DNA of 64,000 bases from Cerina sp048266425 (GCA_048266425.1 JBLWZN010000018.1:1-64000), one strand, 5' to 3'. Shown: positions 15,713-23,757, numbered from the stretch's first letter. Notes: generated by a model from the sequence alone, not told the origin. A program made the numbers and translations.

Positions 15713-17806
15713 CTATCCCATCACTTGGGACTCAGGTTGATGGCCTGCTTTCATTGGTTTGTTTTGGACTGGGAATTGTACGGTTATTTTGGTTCCAATA
15801 CCAATTTTACTTTTAATGTTCCAATTTCCCCCCATTTTTTTGGTCCTGGAATCTATATTCTTAAGACCGATTCCCGACTTGCCTTTTTTTACATCGAACC
15901 CTTTTCCATCATCCTCTATCGTTATTTGGAGGTTGCTGTCGGACTTATAAAAATTAATCGATAAATTTTTACATTGGGCATGTTTGACGCCGTTTTGCAA
16001 ACTCTCCTGTACGATTCTATAAATGTTTATTTTCAGCTCGCCATTTAACTGGTCCCAATCCGTTAGTGAATCGTAGTCGAAGTGACATTTAATTCCGGTA
16101 GAATCCTCAAAGGAGGTTATCAAATCTTGAATCGAATGAATAAAGTTATGGATTTTTTCATAGGAAGCATCGTTAAGTTCATGGGAAATTGTCCGGACTT
16201 CCTCTTCCACATCCTGTAGTTTTTTAATAAGTTCCCGGCGTTGAACGATTGCCTTCTCATCCGTTTTGTTGTTAAGCCCCGAGAGAACCAAACGAATACC
16301 CAACATTTGCCCTAAAATTCCATCGTGTAATTCCTGCGAAACCCTTTTCTGTTCCAACTGTTTGCCTTCTTCCAGTTTTCCCGATTGGGCCAGCATAAGA
16401 TTAAAGATTTCCCGATCTGTTTCTTGTTGTTGCTGTTTAAATTTGAGCCTTTGGTTCTTGATACGCTGTGAAATTATGACAAGTATGGCCGCCCCCAGTA
16501 GGAATATCCCCAAGGCGATGCCTAATAGCAACTGTTTTTGCCTCGCTAAGAGTTGGTTTTTTTCTATGACTTCGTCCGTCTCAAAACGGATACGCTCAAA
16601 TTTATTACGTATCTGACGCTCTTCCCGGAGAAGACTGTCGTTCAACGACATATATTCTTGCGTATAAACTACCGCATTTTTTGGATCCACTCTGGGTAAA
16701 AGCTCCAAAGTCTTTAACAGCCGCTTGTTATTGCTGCTTTCCTCTGAAAATCTTTTGGCCTCTTTCGCATGTTGTATTGCCGTGACGGTATCCTTTTGGA
16801 AGAGAAAATATTCTGCCAGATTGTAGTGGCTAACCGCCAGGCCAGATAGGTCATTTATGCTGTCCCTGATTCTTAGGGCGGTCTTTAGCTGTTTTTCCAC
16901 CTGGACCGTATCTCCCAATTTGTATCGGTTATAGGCCAAGTTATCCAAAACCTTCGCATAGAATTTGGCATTGGTTTCCCTTAAATCCTTACTCCTTAAA
17001 ATCTTCCTGAATTGGGCAATGGCCAATTTGTGCTGTCCGAGCCCTTCATATACCACCCCAATATTGTTTTCGGTTACCTGCTCAAGGTCGTTTTCTTCAT
17101 TGATTTTTTTTAAATAGATCAAGGCCTCCTGGTGGTAAGTAAGTGCCCGGTCATATTCTTCCAGGGCATTGGAGAGAACCCCTAGATTGTTGTAACAATT
17201 GTACAGTTGTTCGTATTTATTGAAGGGCTTTAACAGCTCTATGGCCTTGATGGTAGAAATCTCGCTCCCCGTATAGTCCTTGATGTCGGACTGTACAAGT
17301 GCCATATTGTATAGCATTCGTCCCGAATTGAATTGGTTGTTTAGAGCACTGTATATTTTTTGGGCCTTGGAATAATGATAGTATGCGCTGTCCTCAATGG
17401 CATGGGTCTTGAAAAAGGAGGCCAAGTCCCAGTGGTTGGCCGCTAGATTAATAGAATCAGATGATCTTAACGCCAGTCTTAGAGCATTGCGATTGGCCCT
17501 CCGAAAATTTATGGAGTCTTTTAACAACAAATATCCTAAGGAAATTTCCGATAAGTAGCGTGTCTTTAGGGAATCATTTGATAAAGTTTGAGACGAAACG
17601 TACGCTTTGCTGAGCTGTTTTTCCCGTTCGGCTTTCGATAGGTGATTATTTTTACCCTTCTCGACCCAAATATAAATGCTATCTAAAATAGGTGTTCCAG
17701 CATCTTGTTTATTTTCTTTTAAATAGGGATTGCAACTCCATATACACAGCGTGAAGAGAATATATACAACAGTTCTTGATAAAAGGATCTTCTTGAGATA
17801 TACCAT
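15713..17806 (-). CDS. Membrane TPR-repeat sensor histidine kinase (HisKA_3 type)
   Basis: A 697-residue sensor. The N-terminus has a signal sequence with a lipobox-like IWSC, so the sensor region is probably exported. Residues about 80-400 form tetratricopeptide repeats that should face the periplasm. A single membrane helix (LLLGIALGIFLLGAAILVII, near 430) is followed by a coiled coil, a HisKA_3 dimerisation domain with SQELHDGILGQ (phospho-His near 497) and an HATPase domain with IVQESLQNGVKHA and DDGKGFD...GIGLKNI. It is paired with the downstream LuxR-type regulator. Confidence 0.9.
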   Translation of the reverse strand: MVYLKKILLSRTVVYILFTLCIWSCNPYLKENKQDAGTPILDSIYIWVEKGKNNHLSKAEREKQLSKAYVSSQTLSNDSLKTRYLSEISLGYLLLKDSINFRRANRNALRLALRSSDSINLAANHWDLASFFKTHAIEDSAYYHYSKAQKIYSALNNQFNSGRMLYNMALVQSDIKDYTGSEISTIKAIELLKPFNKYEQLYNCYNNLGVLSNALEEYDRALTYHQEALIYLKKINEENDLEQVTENNIGVVYEGLGQHKLAIAQFRKILRSKDLRETNAKFYAKVLDNLAYNRYKLGDTVQVEKQLKTALRIRDSINDLSGLAVSHYNLAEYFLFQKDTVTAIQHAKEAKRFSEESSNNKRLLKTLELLPRVDPKNAVVYTQEYMSLNDSLLREERQIRNKFERIRFETDEVIEKNQLLARQKQLLLGIALGIFLLGAAILVIISQRIKNQRLKFKQQQQETDREIFNLMLAQSGKLEEGKQLEQKRVSQELHDGILGQMLGIRLVLSGLNNKTDEKAIVQRRELIKKLQDVEEEVRTISHELNDASYEKIHNFIHSIQDLITSFEDSTGIKCHFDYDSLTDWDQLNGELKINIYRIVQESLQNGVKHAQCKNLSINFYKSDSNLQITIEDDGKGFDVKKGKSGIGLKNIDSRTKKMGGNWNIKSKIGIGTKITVQFPVQNKPMKAGHQPESQVMG

Positions 17807-17828
17807 AACAATATCAATCCTACAAGAT

Positions 17829-17859
17829 AAAAAAAAGCCTTAAATAAACTATTTAAGGC
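17829..17859 (-). terminator. Terminator downstream of the small lipoprotein gene
   Basis: GCCTTAAAT / ATTTAAGGC form a 9-bp stem with a 5-base loop. On the minus strand it is followed by a run of eight T. It separates the small lipoprotein from the histidine kinase. Confidence 0.7.
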
Positions 17860-17884
17860 CTTGAAAATATTTGTAAAGTACACT

Positions 17885-18058
17885 TTATCCCCTATTATCA
17901 GGTCTAACTTCCTCTTTATCTGTTGCAAGGGTAGGGGATGTGTTGTTGTTTACTGTTCCATATAAGGCGTCGGTTTCCTGGGCGGTGTTTTCCGGTTCAC
18001 AGGAGAACATTCCTAAAGTCAATGCCATAATTGCCAAAATACTTGCTACTTTTTTCAT
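17885..18058 (-). CDS. Small secreted lipoprotein, 57 residues
   Basis: A short frame reading MKKVASILAIMALTLGMFSC, then a polar acidic tail (with ETDALYG and TDKEEVRPDN) and a stop at 17885. The positively charged start, hydrophobic core and lipobox LGMFSC with cysteine at residue 20 make a textbook lipoprotein signal. The mature part would be only about 38 residues, mostly disordered. It has its own terminator and lies between the LytTR gene and the TPR kinase. Function unknown; similar small lipoproteins occur in Flavobacteria, to my recollection. Confidence 0.75.
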   Translation of the reverse strand: MKKVASILAIMALTLGMFSCEPENTAQETDALYGTVNNNTSPTLATDKEEVRPDNRG

Positions 18059-18203
18059 CTTGTTTGAGAGTTTAAATAGGTTAATTACTTGTTTATGATG
18101 GAACTAAACTACTTAAAAGATGAAATGAAGCAGGATTCCAAGACCTATTTTCGGTGAATGGACGGCTTCTGTGAGTAACGATACCGATTTTGTTAGTATT
18201 CTG

Positions 18204-18935
18204 TTAATTCAGGGTGGAAATGGTGTTTTTGGACAGTATTTTCTTTAAACCGTCTACGTTTTCGCGGTAAGTTTTGGAGAATGGTAATTGTTCCCTGCCG
18301 TTTTTTAGGGCACAGACAGATTTGCCAAAGTTGATTCGGGATACGTAATTTATATTTATGATATAGCTTTGATGGATTCGCACAAAATTCTTTGGCAATT
18401 TTTCCTCAAAGGTTTTCAAGGTCTTAAATGCACTTACTGTAGTACCATCCTTCATTATAAAGTCGGTCGCATTATTATCAGCTTTTAAATAGAGAATACT
18501 ATCGGTTTCCAAATACTGAAAATCCTTATAGGATTTAAGGCAAAGGGTTTGGGAGGTATTTTCATTTGGCATTACTTTCTTCAATTTCAGCAAGGTCTTA
18601 CGCATGTCGAACTCATTGAAAGGCAGCAGCCAATAGTCGAAAAAATTATTCTTTATGGCCTCGTAGGCAAATTGTTTGCTTTTGGAAATACCGATGATGA
18701 TAGGGATATCCTGAATATATTGGTACAACTCGGCTACCATTTGAAAATACTTTCCCGCTTTGTCGTTTAGATTGATAAAGACTACATCCGGAGAGAATTT
18801 AAGTATCGAATTTATTCCGTCCGTCGTGTCGCTGGCCACTCCGGCACAGTAGAATTCTTCAAAATCCTCCATCAAATGCTGTAATTGAAGATTCGTAGCA
18901 GCATCGGAATCAATAATTAGATAGTTGTACTCCAT
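18204..18935 (-). CDS. LytTR-type DNA-binding protein with degenerate receiver domain
   Basis: A 243-residue protein with an N-terminal receiver-like domain (1-120) and a C-terminal LytTR DNA-binding domain (about 140-240, with FVRIHQSYIININYVSRI). The receiver lacks the phosphorylation chemistry: the acceptor aspartate is Asn55 in VVFINLN, and the conserved lysine before proline is Leu104 in YWLLPF. The acidic pair is also changed (IIDSD). It therefore probably acts without phosphorylation. The frame extends upstream to 18956, but the Met at 18935 starts directly at the receiver (MEYNYLIID). No kinase gene adjoins it directly. Confidence 0.85.
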   Translation of the reverse strand: MEYNYLIIDSDAATNLQLQHLMEDFEEFYCAGVASDTTDGINSILKFSPDVVFINLNDKAGKYFQMVAELYQYIQDIPIIIGISKSKQFAYEAIKNNFFDYWLLPFNEFDMRKTLLKLKKVMPNENTSQTLCLKSYKDFQYLETDSILYLKADNNATDFIMKDGTTVSAFKTLKTFEEKLPKNFVRIHQSYIININYVSRINFGKSVCALKNGREQLPFSKTYRENVDGLKKILSKNTISTLN

Positions 18936-18981
18936 GATTGGGATATTTGGGTACAAATTAGTGATCCTAAATGGGAAAGGA

Positions 18982-19022
18982 TTGTAGATTAACCATAGAA
19001 AAAGTATGGTTTTTGTCTACAA
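18982..19022 (-). terminator. Hairpin between thioesterase and LytTR genes
   Basis: Outer arms TTGTAGA / TCTACAA and inner arms AACCATA / TATGGTT form an interrupted stem with a T stretch within the right arm. It could end the thioesterase transcript or fold in the LytTR 5' leader. Confidence 0.4.
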
Positions 19023-19075
19023 TAGGCTGTAAATGAACAATATATAGGAAAATACTTTCAATAGTAGGGATTTCC

Positions 19076-19480
19076 TCAATTATTCGACCTTCCTTTCTCG
19101 AAAACCTTTTTAATTTCGGCCGAAATTCTCATCGGTTTTTGGGTCTCGGAATTTATCAGGCACCATTTGGTCACCGCATGGACCAAAAGTTGATCTGTCC
19201 TGTCATTGAACATTTCCACAATCCGGTGGGAGGTGGCCCCTTGCGAATCGGCAATATGTGTTTCTATTCTTAGAACGTCTCCCAGCTGGGCAGCGGCCCT
19301 ATAGGTAATGTTGTGGTTTAAAACCACCCAAACAATTCCCTTTTGCATCTGCGCTGGCGCCAAAGTTTTCCAATGCTCTTTAGAAATGTCCTGAATCCAC
19401 TGCACATATCGCACATTGTTTACGTGATCCAGGTCATCCAGATCATCCTCTTGCACGGTCAGCGTTCTTTTAAAGGTCAT
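19076..19480 (-). CDS. Acyl-CoA thioesterase, hot-dog fold
   Basis: A 134-residue protein of the 4-hydroxybenzoyl-CoA thioesterase/YbgC-like hot-dog family. The N-terminal block DLDDLDHVNNVRYVQWIQD is the family motif with the catalytic Asp/His-Asn region, followed by the hot-dog helix. It should hydrolyse an acyl-CoA; the substrate cannot be told. It lies 24 bases downstream of the glutamine cyclotransferase gene on the same strand, probably one transcript. Confidence 0.85.
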   Translation of the reverse strand: MTFKRTLTVQEDDLDDLDHVNNVRYVQWIQDISKEHWKTLAPAQMQKGIVWVVLNHNITYRAAAQLGDVLRIETHIADSQGATSHRIVEMFNDRTDQLLVHAVTKWCLINSETQKPMRISAEIKKVFEKGRSNN

Positions 19481-19504
19481 GGTGAAAGGAATATCGTGTA
19501 GATC

Positions 19505-20551
19505 TTATTTTTTTTTGTAGATATTGACCTCGAATAGCTTGTCCCAATTTTTGCCTGTCACGAAGAAGGTTTTTCTGGATGGATTGTAGGCAACTCCGTT
19601 TAAAACATCCAGTTTCTCGTGTTTGGTTACCTTTTCCTTCAAACCTCCAAAATTAATTACACCCTCGATGTCTCCGCTTTGCGCATCAATGATCATCATA
19701 CTTTCTTTTTGATATACATTGGCATAGATTTTTCCGTCTACGTATTCCAATTCATTGGCCCGATTAAAAATTGAGGAATTTGTCACCGTTTCAATATAGT
19801 CTTCCTCGACCAGGGTATCAGGATTAAGAATCCAGATAAATTCACTGCCATCGCTTTTGAACAATTTTTTACCATCGTTGCACAAGCCCCAGCCTTCCTT
19901 GCTTTTATTGTATTTGAAGGTATCCAATTTTTCAAATGTATTAAGGTTGTAGACAAAGCCGATTCCACTTTGCCATGTAAGCTGGTAGATCTTGTCATTG
20001 AGGATGGTAATCCCTTCCCCAAAATAGCGATCATCTAGTTTTATCTCCTTTAGAATCTTTCCCGTATTGTAATTTACTTGCCTTAAAAAGGATTTACCTT
20101 TTAGGCCGGTACTTTCATACAGGGTGTCGCTATGGAATTCCAAACCTTGGGTATAGGCATTGATGTCGTGCGGATATTCGGCAATAATATCATAGGTATA
20201 GAGTTCCGGGGCCCTGGAAGCCAGGATTTTTATAGTTTTTGATATCTCAACGGTCTTGTTTTCATAATCGACTTTTGCTACCAAGGTCTTTTCTCCGAGC
20301 TTAACAACATCCAACGTTAATTTATTGTCGTTTAATGGCAGTTCCTTGCCATCAATGGAATAGGTGACCTTGTCGACCTTTTTTTCTTGGTTGTTTTTTA
20401 GGTTTACCGGGATTACCTGATGTTGCTGAAATGTTTTCTTATTTCCATCCAACTGAATTTCAAATAATTGCGAAGGACCAGAATTGCCGCCACCACATGC
20501 GACGGCCAACAAAGCTAAAGATCCGCTCAAGAGTAATTTAATGAAATGCAT
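19505..20551 (-). CDS. Glutaminyl-peptide cyclotransferase (plant-type), lipoprotein
   Basis: This enzyme cyclises N-terminal glutamine to pyroglutamate. The 348-residue protein begins with a lipoprotein signal (LLAVAC, cysteine near residue 19) and a linker domain (about 30-115). The rest is the beta-propeller glutamine cyclotransferase fold: YPHDINAYTQGLEF near 127, LYESTGLKGKSFLRQV, YFGEGITIL, FKSDGSEFIWILNP and ELEYVDGKIYANVY. It presumably acts on exported proteins. It is the upstream gene of a pair with the thioesterase. Confidence 0.88.
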   Translation of the reverse strand: MHFIKLLLSGSLALLAVACGGGNSGPSQLFEIQLDGNKKTFQQHQVIPVNLKNNQEKKVDKVTYSIDGKELPLNDNKLTLDVVKLGEKTLVAKVDYENKTVEISKTIKILASRAPELYTYDIIAEYPHDINAYTQGLEFHSDTLYESTGLKGKSFLRQVNYNTGKILKEIKLDDRYFGEGITILNDKIYQLTWQSGIGFVYNLNTFEKLDTFKYNKSKEGWGLCNDGKKLFKSDGSEFIWILNPDTLVEEDYIETVTNSSIFNRANELEYVDGKIYANVYQKESMMIIDAQSGDIEGVINFGGLKEKVTKHEKLDVLNGVAYNPSRKTFFVTGKNWDKLFEVNIYKKK

Positions 20552-20649
20552 TTAACTATGGCGTAGGTTGTTAGTTGTTCGTACATTAGGGATAGGTAGT
20601 TACCAATCTCCGGGCCAAGGTATTTAATAAAAATTAGAATGTAAAACGA

Positions 20650-20679
20650 TTGTGCAAAATTTAAAAGGTTGTATATTTG
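20650..20679 (+). promoter_or_regulatory. Promoter of the SRP RNA gene
   Basis: TTG at 20650-20652 (-33) and TATATTTG at 20672-20679 (-7) are 19 bp apart, which fits the Bacteroidota housekeeping promoter. The SRP RNA begins a few bases downstream. Confidence 0.75.
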
Positions 20680-20684
20680 CACGA

Positions 20685-20778
20685 GGCAAGTCCTACACGA
20701 CCAGCTCCTGCAAAATCCCCCAGGGTGGGAACGCAGCAAGGGTATGCGGTCGTAGCGGTGCGATGTAGGTAGCTTGCC
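20685..20778 (+). ncRNA. ffs: Signal recognition particle RNA (4.5S-like, bacterial small type)
   Basis: The RNA folds as one long hairpin: GGCAAG/CTTGCC at the ends, CCTAC/GTAGG, then CGACC/GGTCG, closing on the conserved apical region CAGGGTGGGAACGCAGCAAGG, which contains the GGAA tetraloop and the asymmetric loop with GCAGC bound by Ffh. A run of seven or more T follows directly and ends transcription. It targets membrane and exported proteins with Ffh and FtsY. The promoter upstream fits well. Ends are accurate to a few bases. Confidence 0.92.
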
Positions 20779-20871
20779 TTTTTTTGTGCCTTCCATTTAC
20801 CTCTGCACGTCTTGCAGTAGCCATCATCAAAACATTTGACCGCCCATTTCCACGATAATTGATAAAATGAT

Positions 20872-20912
20872 AAAAGCCATATCATTGTAACTTGTACATT
20901 GATATGGCTTTT
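20872..20912. terminator. Bidirectional terminator-like hairpin
   Basis: A perfect 13-bp stem AAAAGCCATATCA / TGATATGGCTTTT with a 15-base loop; further T follow on the plus strand. It lies 90 bases after ffs, with no clear gene to terminate, so it may back up the ffs terminator. Confidence 0.65.
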
Positions 20913-21383
20913 TGAAATAGCTTACAAACTTTTTGTTCTGTATGCTGTGCATACTGGCAACCATTGATTGCATTTGTGTCACTATTTCAACGTTTGAATC
21001 ACTTTTGGACCTCAACTATAAATCAGGGCGTTACTCGGTGATTCTTCTTGTTGCTTTTGACATGTTCAGTGCGAATTACAAAACCAAGGTTTCAGAACTC
21101 GACATTTCCAAAGTCAAATAAAAGCCAAAAAGCGTGGGCTTTCTGGTCATTGGATTCCGTTTGGACACTATATGTAAACATTTAGCGATCCGTTTCGGTT
21201 CCACAACAATATAAAGAACGTGAACTTTATTTCGGTCTTATAAAATAGCGGAAAATAAATTTCATATTCTCACTAAGACCATACATTAAAAGTACAATAA
21301 ATCATGGAAAAGAACTAATTATTTGGATCAAAATTAATCCACAAACTATAAACAATTGTTGTTAACATTTGTTTATAAAGAAA

Positions 21384-21416
21384 ACATCCGCTCCCAAACT
21401 AGTTCGGAACGGATGT
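21384..21416 (-). terminator. Terminator of rplS
   Basis: ACATCCG and CGGATGT form a 7-bp stem with a loop containing further complementarity (CCAAACT/AGTTCGG). T-rich sequence follows on the minus strand, about 25 bases past the rplS stop. Confidence 0.65.
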
Positions 21417-21440
21417 TTGTATAAAATTTGATAAATCGGA

Positions 21441-21791
21441 TTAAGAACGAATTTCCTTGATCCTGGCTTTTTTACCTGTAAGTTCCCTGAAATAAAAGAT
21501 TCGCGATCTACGAACTTTACCTCTTTTATTGACTTCTATCTTTTGCAGTGCAGGCATGTTTATGGGGAAAATACGCTCTACCCCAATAGTACCTGACATT
21601 TTTCGAATCGTAAAGGTTTCGGTGCTCCCAGATCCCCTTCGTTGGATAACCACTCCCTTGAAAAACTGGATACGGGTTTTTTCGCCTTCCTTGATTTCAT
21701 AATAGACCGTAATGGTGTCTCCCGCTGAGAAATCGGGAAAGTCTTTTTTTGGAACAAATTCGTCTTCAACAAATTTAATCAATGATTCCAT
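21441..21791 (-). CDS. rplS: 50S ribosomal protein bL19
   Basis: A ribosomal protein at the 30S-50S interface. The 116-residue sequence has the typical FSAGDTITVYYEIKEGEKTR, FKGVVIQRRGSGSTETFTIRK and VERIFPINMP blocks and the basic C-terminus GKKARIKEIR. It has its own strong promoter and lies downstream of trmD on the same strand. This recalls the common rpsP-rimM-trmD-rplS order, though rpsP and rimM are not here. Confidence 0.97.
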   Translation of the reverse strand: MESLIKFVEDEFVPKKDFPDFSAGDTITVYYEIKEGEKTRIQFFKGVVIQRRGSGSTETFTIRKMSGTIGVERIFPINMPALQKIEVNKRGKVRRSRIFYFRELTGKKARIKEIRS

Positions 21792-21834
21792 TTTCTTGTT
21801 TTGTTTATATGTTTCTTAAGACCAACTTTCACGT

Positions 21835-21848
21835 ACCTCGCCAGAGGT
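21835..21848 (-). promoter_or_regulatory. Hairpin in the rplS 5' leader
   Basis: ACCTC-TGGC-GAGGT on the minus strand folds into a 5-bp stem in the roughly 65-base untranslated leader of rplS. Flanking CAAC and GTTG could extend or compete with it. It is a candidate autoregulatory ribosomal-protein leader; this is inference. Confidence 0.35.
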
Positions 21849-21864
21849 TGATTTTAACCGAATG

Positions 21865-21894
21865 CAAAATTACTCCATTAATCAAAACCTACAA
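21865..21894 (-). promoter_or_regulatory. Promoter of rplS
   Basis: On the minus strand TTG (21894-21892) and TAATTTTG (21872-21865) are 19 bp apart and followed by C, matching the Bacteroidota consensus TTTG-N19-TAnnTTTGC. Confidence 0.7.
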
Positions 21895-21933
21895 GCTATT
21901 TTAAGGAAATTTTCATGTTTAGGGTTTTGTCGC

Positions 21934-22608
21934 TTATTTTAGAAGATCGGGCCGTAATTTTTCCGTGCGCTCCATGGCTTGATTCTCTCTCCAAAGGTCG
22001 ATTTTGGCAAAATTCCCGCTCAAAAGTATTTCCGGCACCTTCCAGCCTTTGTATTCCGCAGGCCGGGTATATATTGGGGGGGCTAATAAATTGTCTTGGA
22101 ACGAGTCTGTCAAGGCGCTTGTTTCATTCCCCAAAACCCCGGGAATAAGACGTATAATTGCATCACAGACCACGGCTGCAGCCAGTTCCCCTCCACTAAG
22201 TACAAAGTCGCCAACAGAGATCTCACGGGGTATGAAATGATCCCTGACCCGTTGATCAACCCCTTTGTAGTGTCCACAGAGGATTATTAGGTTTTCCTTT
22301 AGGGAAAGTTCGTTCGCCGCTCCTTGGTTAAAGGTCTTGCCATCCGGGGTCATATAAATAATTTCGTCATAGTTCCGATCGGCCTTCAAGGCTGTAATAC
22401 ATTTGTCTATTGGCTCGATCATCATTACCATTCCCGCCCCACCGCCAAATTGGTAGTCGTCCACTTGTTTGTAACTTAGATCCGTGAAATCCCGAAGGTT
22501 GTGAATGTAAACCTCGACCATTCCTTTTTCCATGGCCCGCTTTAAAATGGATGCCTCGAACGGACTTTTTAGCAATTCCGGTAAAACTGTAATAATATCT
22601 ATTCGCAT
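21934..22608 (-). CDS. trmD: tRNA (guanine-37-N1)-methyltransferase
   Basis: This enzyme methylates G37 next to the anticodon, preventing +1 frameshifts. The 224-residue protein has the N-terminal IDIITVLPELL, the FGGGAGMVMMIEP loop near 55, the trefoil-knot SAM-binding region ILCGHYKGVDQRV (near 110) and SVGDFVLSGGELAAAV, and the catalytic-domain start LAPPIYTRPAEYKG. A TATCTTTGC -7 element sits about 30 bases upstream. Confidence 0.97.
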   Translation of the reverse strand: MRIDIITVLPELLKSPFEASILKRAMEKGMVEVYIHNLRDFTDLSYKQVDDYQFGGGAGMVMMIEPIDKCITALKADRNYDEIIYMTPDGKTFNQGAANELSLKENLIILCGHYKGVDQRVRDHFIPREISVGDFVLSGGELAAAVVCDAIIRLIPGVLGNETSALTDSFQDNLLAPPIYTRPAEYKGWKVPEILLSGNFAKIDLWRENQAMERTEKLRPDLLK

Positions 22609-22636
22609 AAATTAAGGTTAAAGGGGAAATTTTTTG

Positions 22637-22644
22637 CAAAGATA
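22637..22644 (-). promoter_or_regulatory. Candidate -7 element upstream of trmD
   Basis: Reads TATCTTTG followed by C on the minus strand, 29 bases before the start codon. No clear -33 element was found. Confidence 0.4.
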
Positions 22645-22831
22645 AGGAATGCAGGGCATCCGTACCTGTTCTTTCCTTGGTGTTTGTACCAAATGGGTCC
22701 GAGCTCGAATGTTGGATAGCAAAGCTTGAAAAATTTTAAACGCCAGGATGCCCAACTGTAGACGACGGACTGATTGTTTTCTCACCAGCGTTATGCGGTT
22801 GTTCTCCATTAAATATGGATCCCAACAAAAA

Positions 22832-22849
22832 AGCTCCCCGAAGGGAGCT
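22832..22849 (-). terminator. Terminator of the coiled-coil membrane protein gene
   Basis: A 7-bp stem AGCTCCC / GGGAGCT with a 4-base loop is followed on the minus strand by TTTTTTG. It starts 5 bases past the stop codon at 22854. Confidence 0.85.
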
Positions 22850-22853
22850 AATA

Positions 22854-23477
22854 TCATTTTGTTTTTTTATACTTGTTAATCTCATCCTGGAGCCGCCTAC
22901 TAATTTTTTGCTCCCTTTCCAAGGCATTTCTTCGGTGCTCCTCGTATTCTATTTCCAGTTCGGAAAGATTGGTCTTGGCCTCTTGGGTGAGGATATTGCT
23001 TCTCCTAAATTTATAGACGAAAAGGAGTAGAAGGAGTAACAGGCCAGCAATAATAGTCCAGAGGATTAGATTGTAGGTCACTTTGGATACCATGATTCCT
23101 AAAAATGACATACTGTCCTTTTCCTCCGTTACGGAAGCCAAATTATTTGTGGTCTCCTTCAATTTTTGGTTCAAGGAAGTTATTGTCGCTTCGTGATCGG
23201 CAATGGTTGTATTGAGTTCAGCTTCCTTTTTATTGGCGGCACTTATAGAATCCAGCACATTTTTTCTTAATTTAAACAGGTACGCCTCCTTCACCACTTC
23301 ATATCTTACCCCTTCCGCATGGTAGTTTCCGGATTTTTTGGAAACATAATCAAACTGGTTGCTGATCGGCCCGCTATCCAATGATAATTTGTCATCTTCC
23401 CCATCTTTTTCCTGTGCAAATTGCAGGTTATACGTCAACAAAGCAATTACAATAAATAACAAGCTATTTCCTTTCAT
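22854..23477 (-). CDS. Exported coiled-coil membrane protein of unknown function
   Basis: A 207-residue protein with a cleavable signal sequence (about 1-21, ending FAQ), an acidic region, a coiled coil (about 75-120, KKEAELNTTIADHEATITSL...), one membrane helix (about 140-160, a leucine run before VYKFRR) and a second cytoplasmic coiled coil (about 165-207). The topology suggests a membrane-anchored structural or adaptor protein. I recall homologues beside trmD in Flavobacteria carrying a methyltransferase name; nothing in this sequence supports that, so the name would be an annotation transfer error. Confidence 0.7.
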   Translation of the reverse strand: MKGNSLLFIVIALLTYNLQFAQEKDGEDDKLSLDSGPISNQFDYVSKKSGNYHAEGVRYEVVKEAYLFKLRKNVLDSISAANKKEAELNTTIADHEATITSLNQKLKETTNNLASVTEEKDSMSFLGIMVSKVTYNLILWTIIAGLLLLLLLFVYKFRRSNILTQEAKTNLSELEIEYEEHRRNALEREQKISRRLQDEINKYKKTK

Positions 23478-23710
23478 ATGTAAGTCTTATTTTACAAACA
23501 AGTATTTTAGTGGCGACTAAAGTAATTTAATAAAACCAAATTTGAAAAAAATATTGGTTTTTAGTGCCTGGGCATGTCAATGCAAACGTAGATAGCTCCA
23601 GCTATATTGCCCATTGCAAACATTTTTTTTTCACAAAAGACCTTGTTCGGTCCAAGAACCGTGATCCGTACTTGGACAAACTTTATTTTGAATCCATTTT
23701 AATTGAAAAA

Positions 23711-23728
23711 AGCACCTGTACAGGTGCT
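23711..23728. terminator. Bidirectional terminator downstream of degQ
   Basis: A perfect 8-bp stem AGCACCTG / CAGGTGCT with a 2-base centre, flanked by AAAAA on the left and TTTT on the right. On the minus strand it lies 30 bases past the protease stop. Confidence 0.8.
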
Positions 23729-23757
23729 TTTTAATTATGCTAAAAACTGAAAGTTAT

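Larger units (their letters stand above)
20786..21440. other. 655-bp gene-poor stretch between ffs and rplS
   Basis: No frame here is convincing. A strong hairpin lies at 20872-20912, a weaker one (AAAGCC/GGCTTT) at 21121-21142, and the rplS terminator at 21384-21416. A 62-codon plus-strand frame ends exactly at the second hairpin (20933-21121) but has no recognisable similarity and no promoter. The rest is AT-rich. It may be a decayed gene. Confidence 0.5.

Noticed and set aside
20661..20885. Minus-strand frame across the SRP RNA
   Set aside because: It overlaps the structured SRP RNA and runs through a terminator hairpin, so it is not a plausible gene.
22618..22857. 79-codon minus-strand frame between trmD and the coiled-coil gene
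   Set aside because: It crosses a strong terminator and has no recognisable protein pattern; the trmD promoter lies in it.
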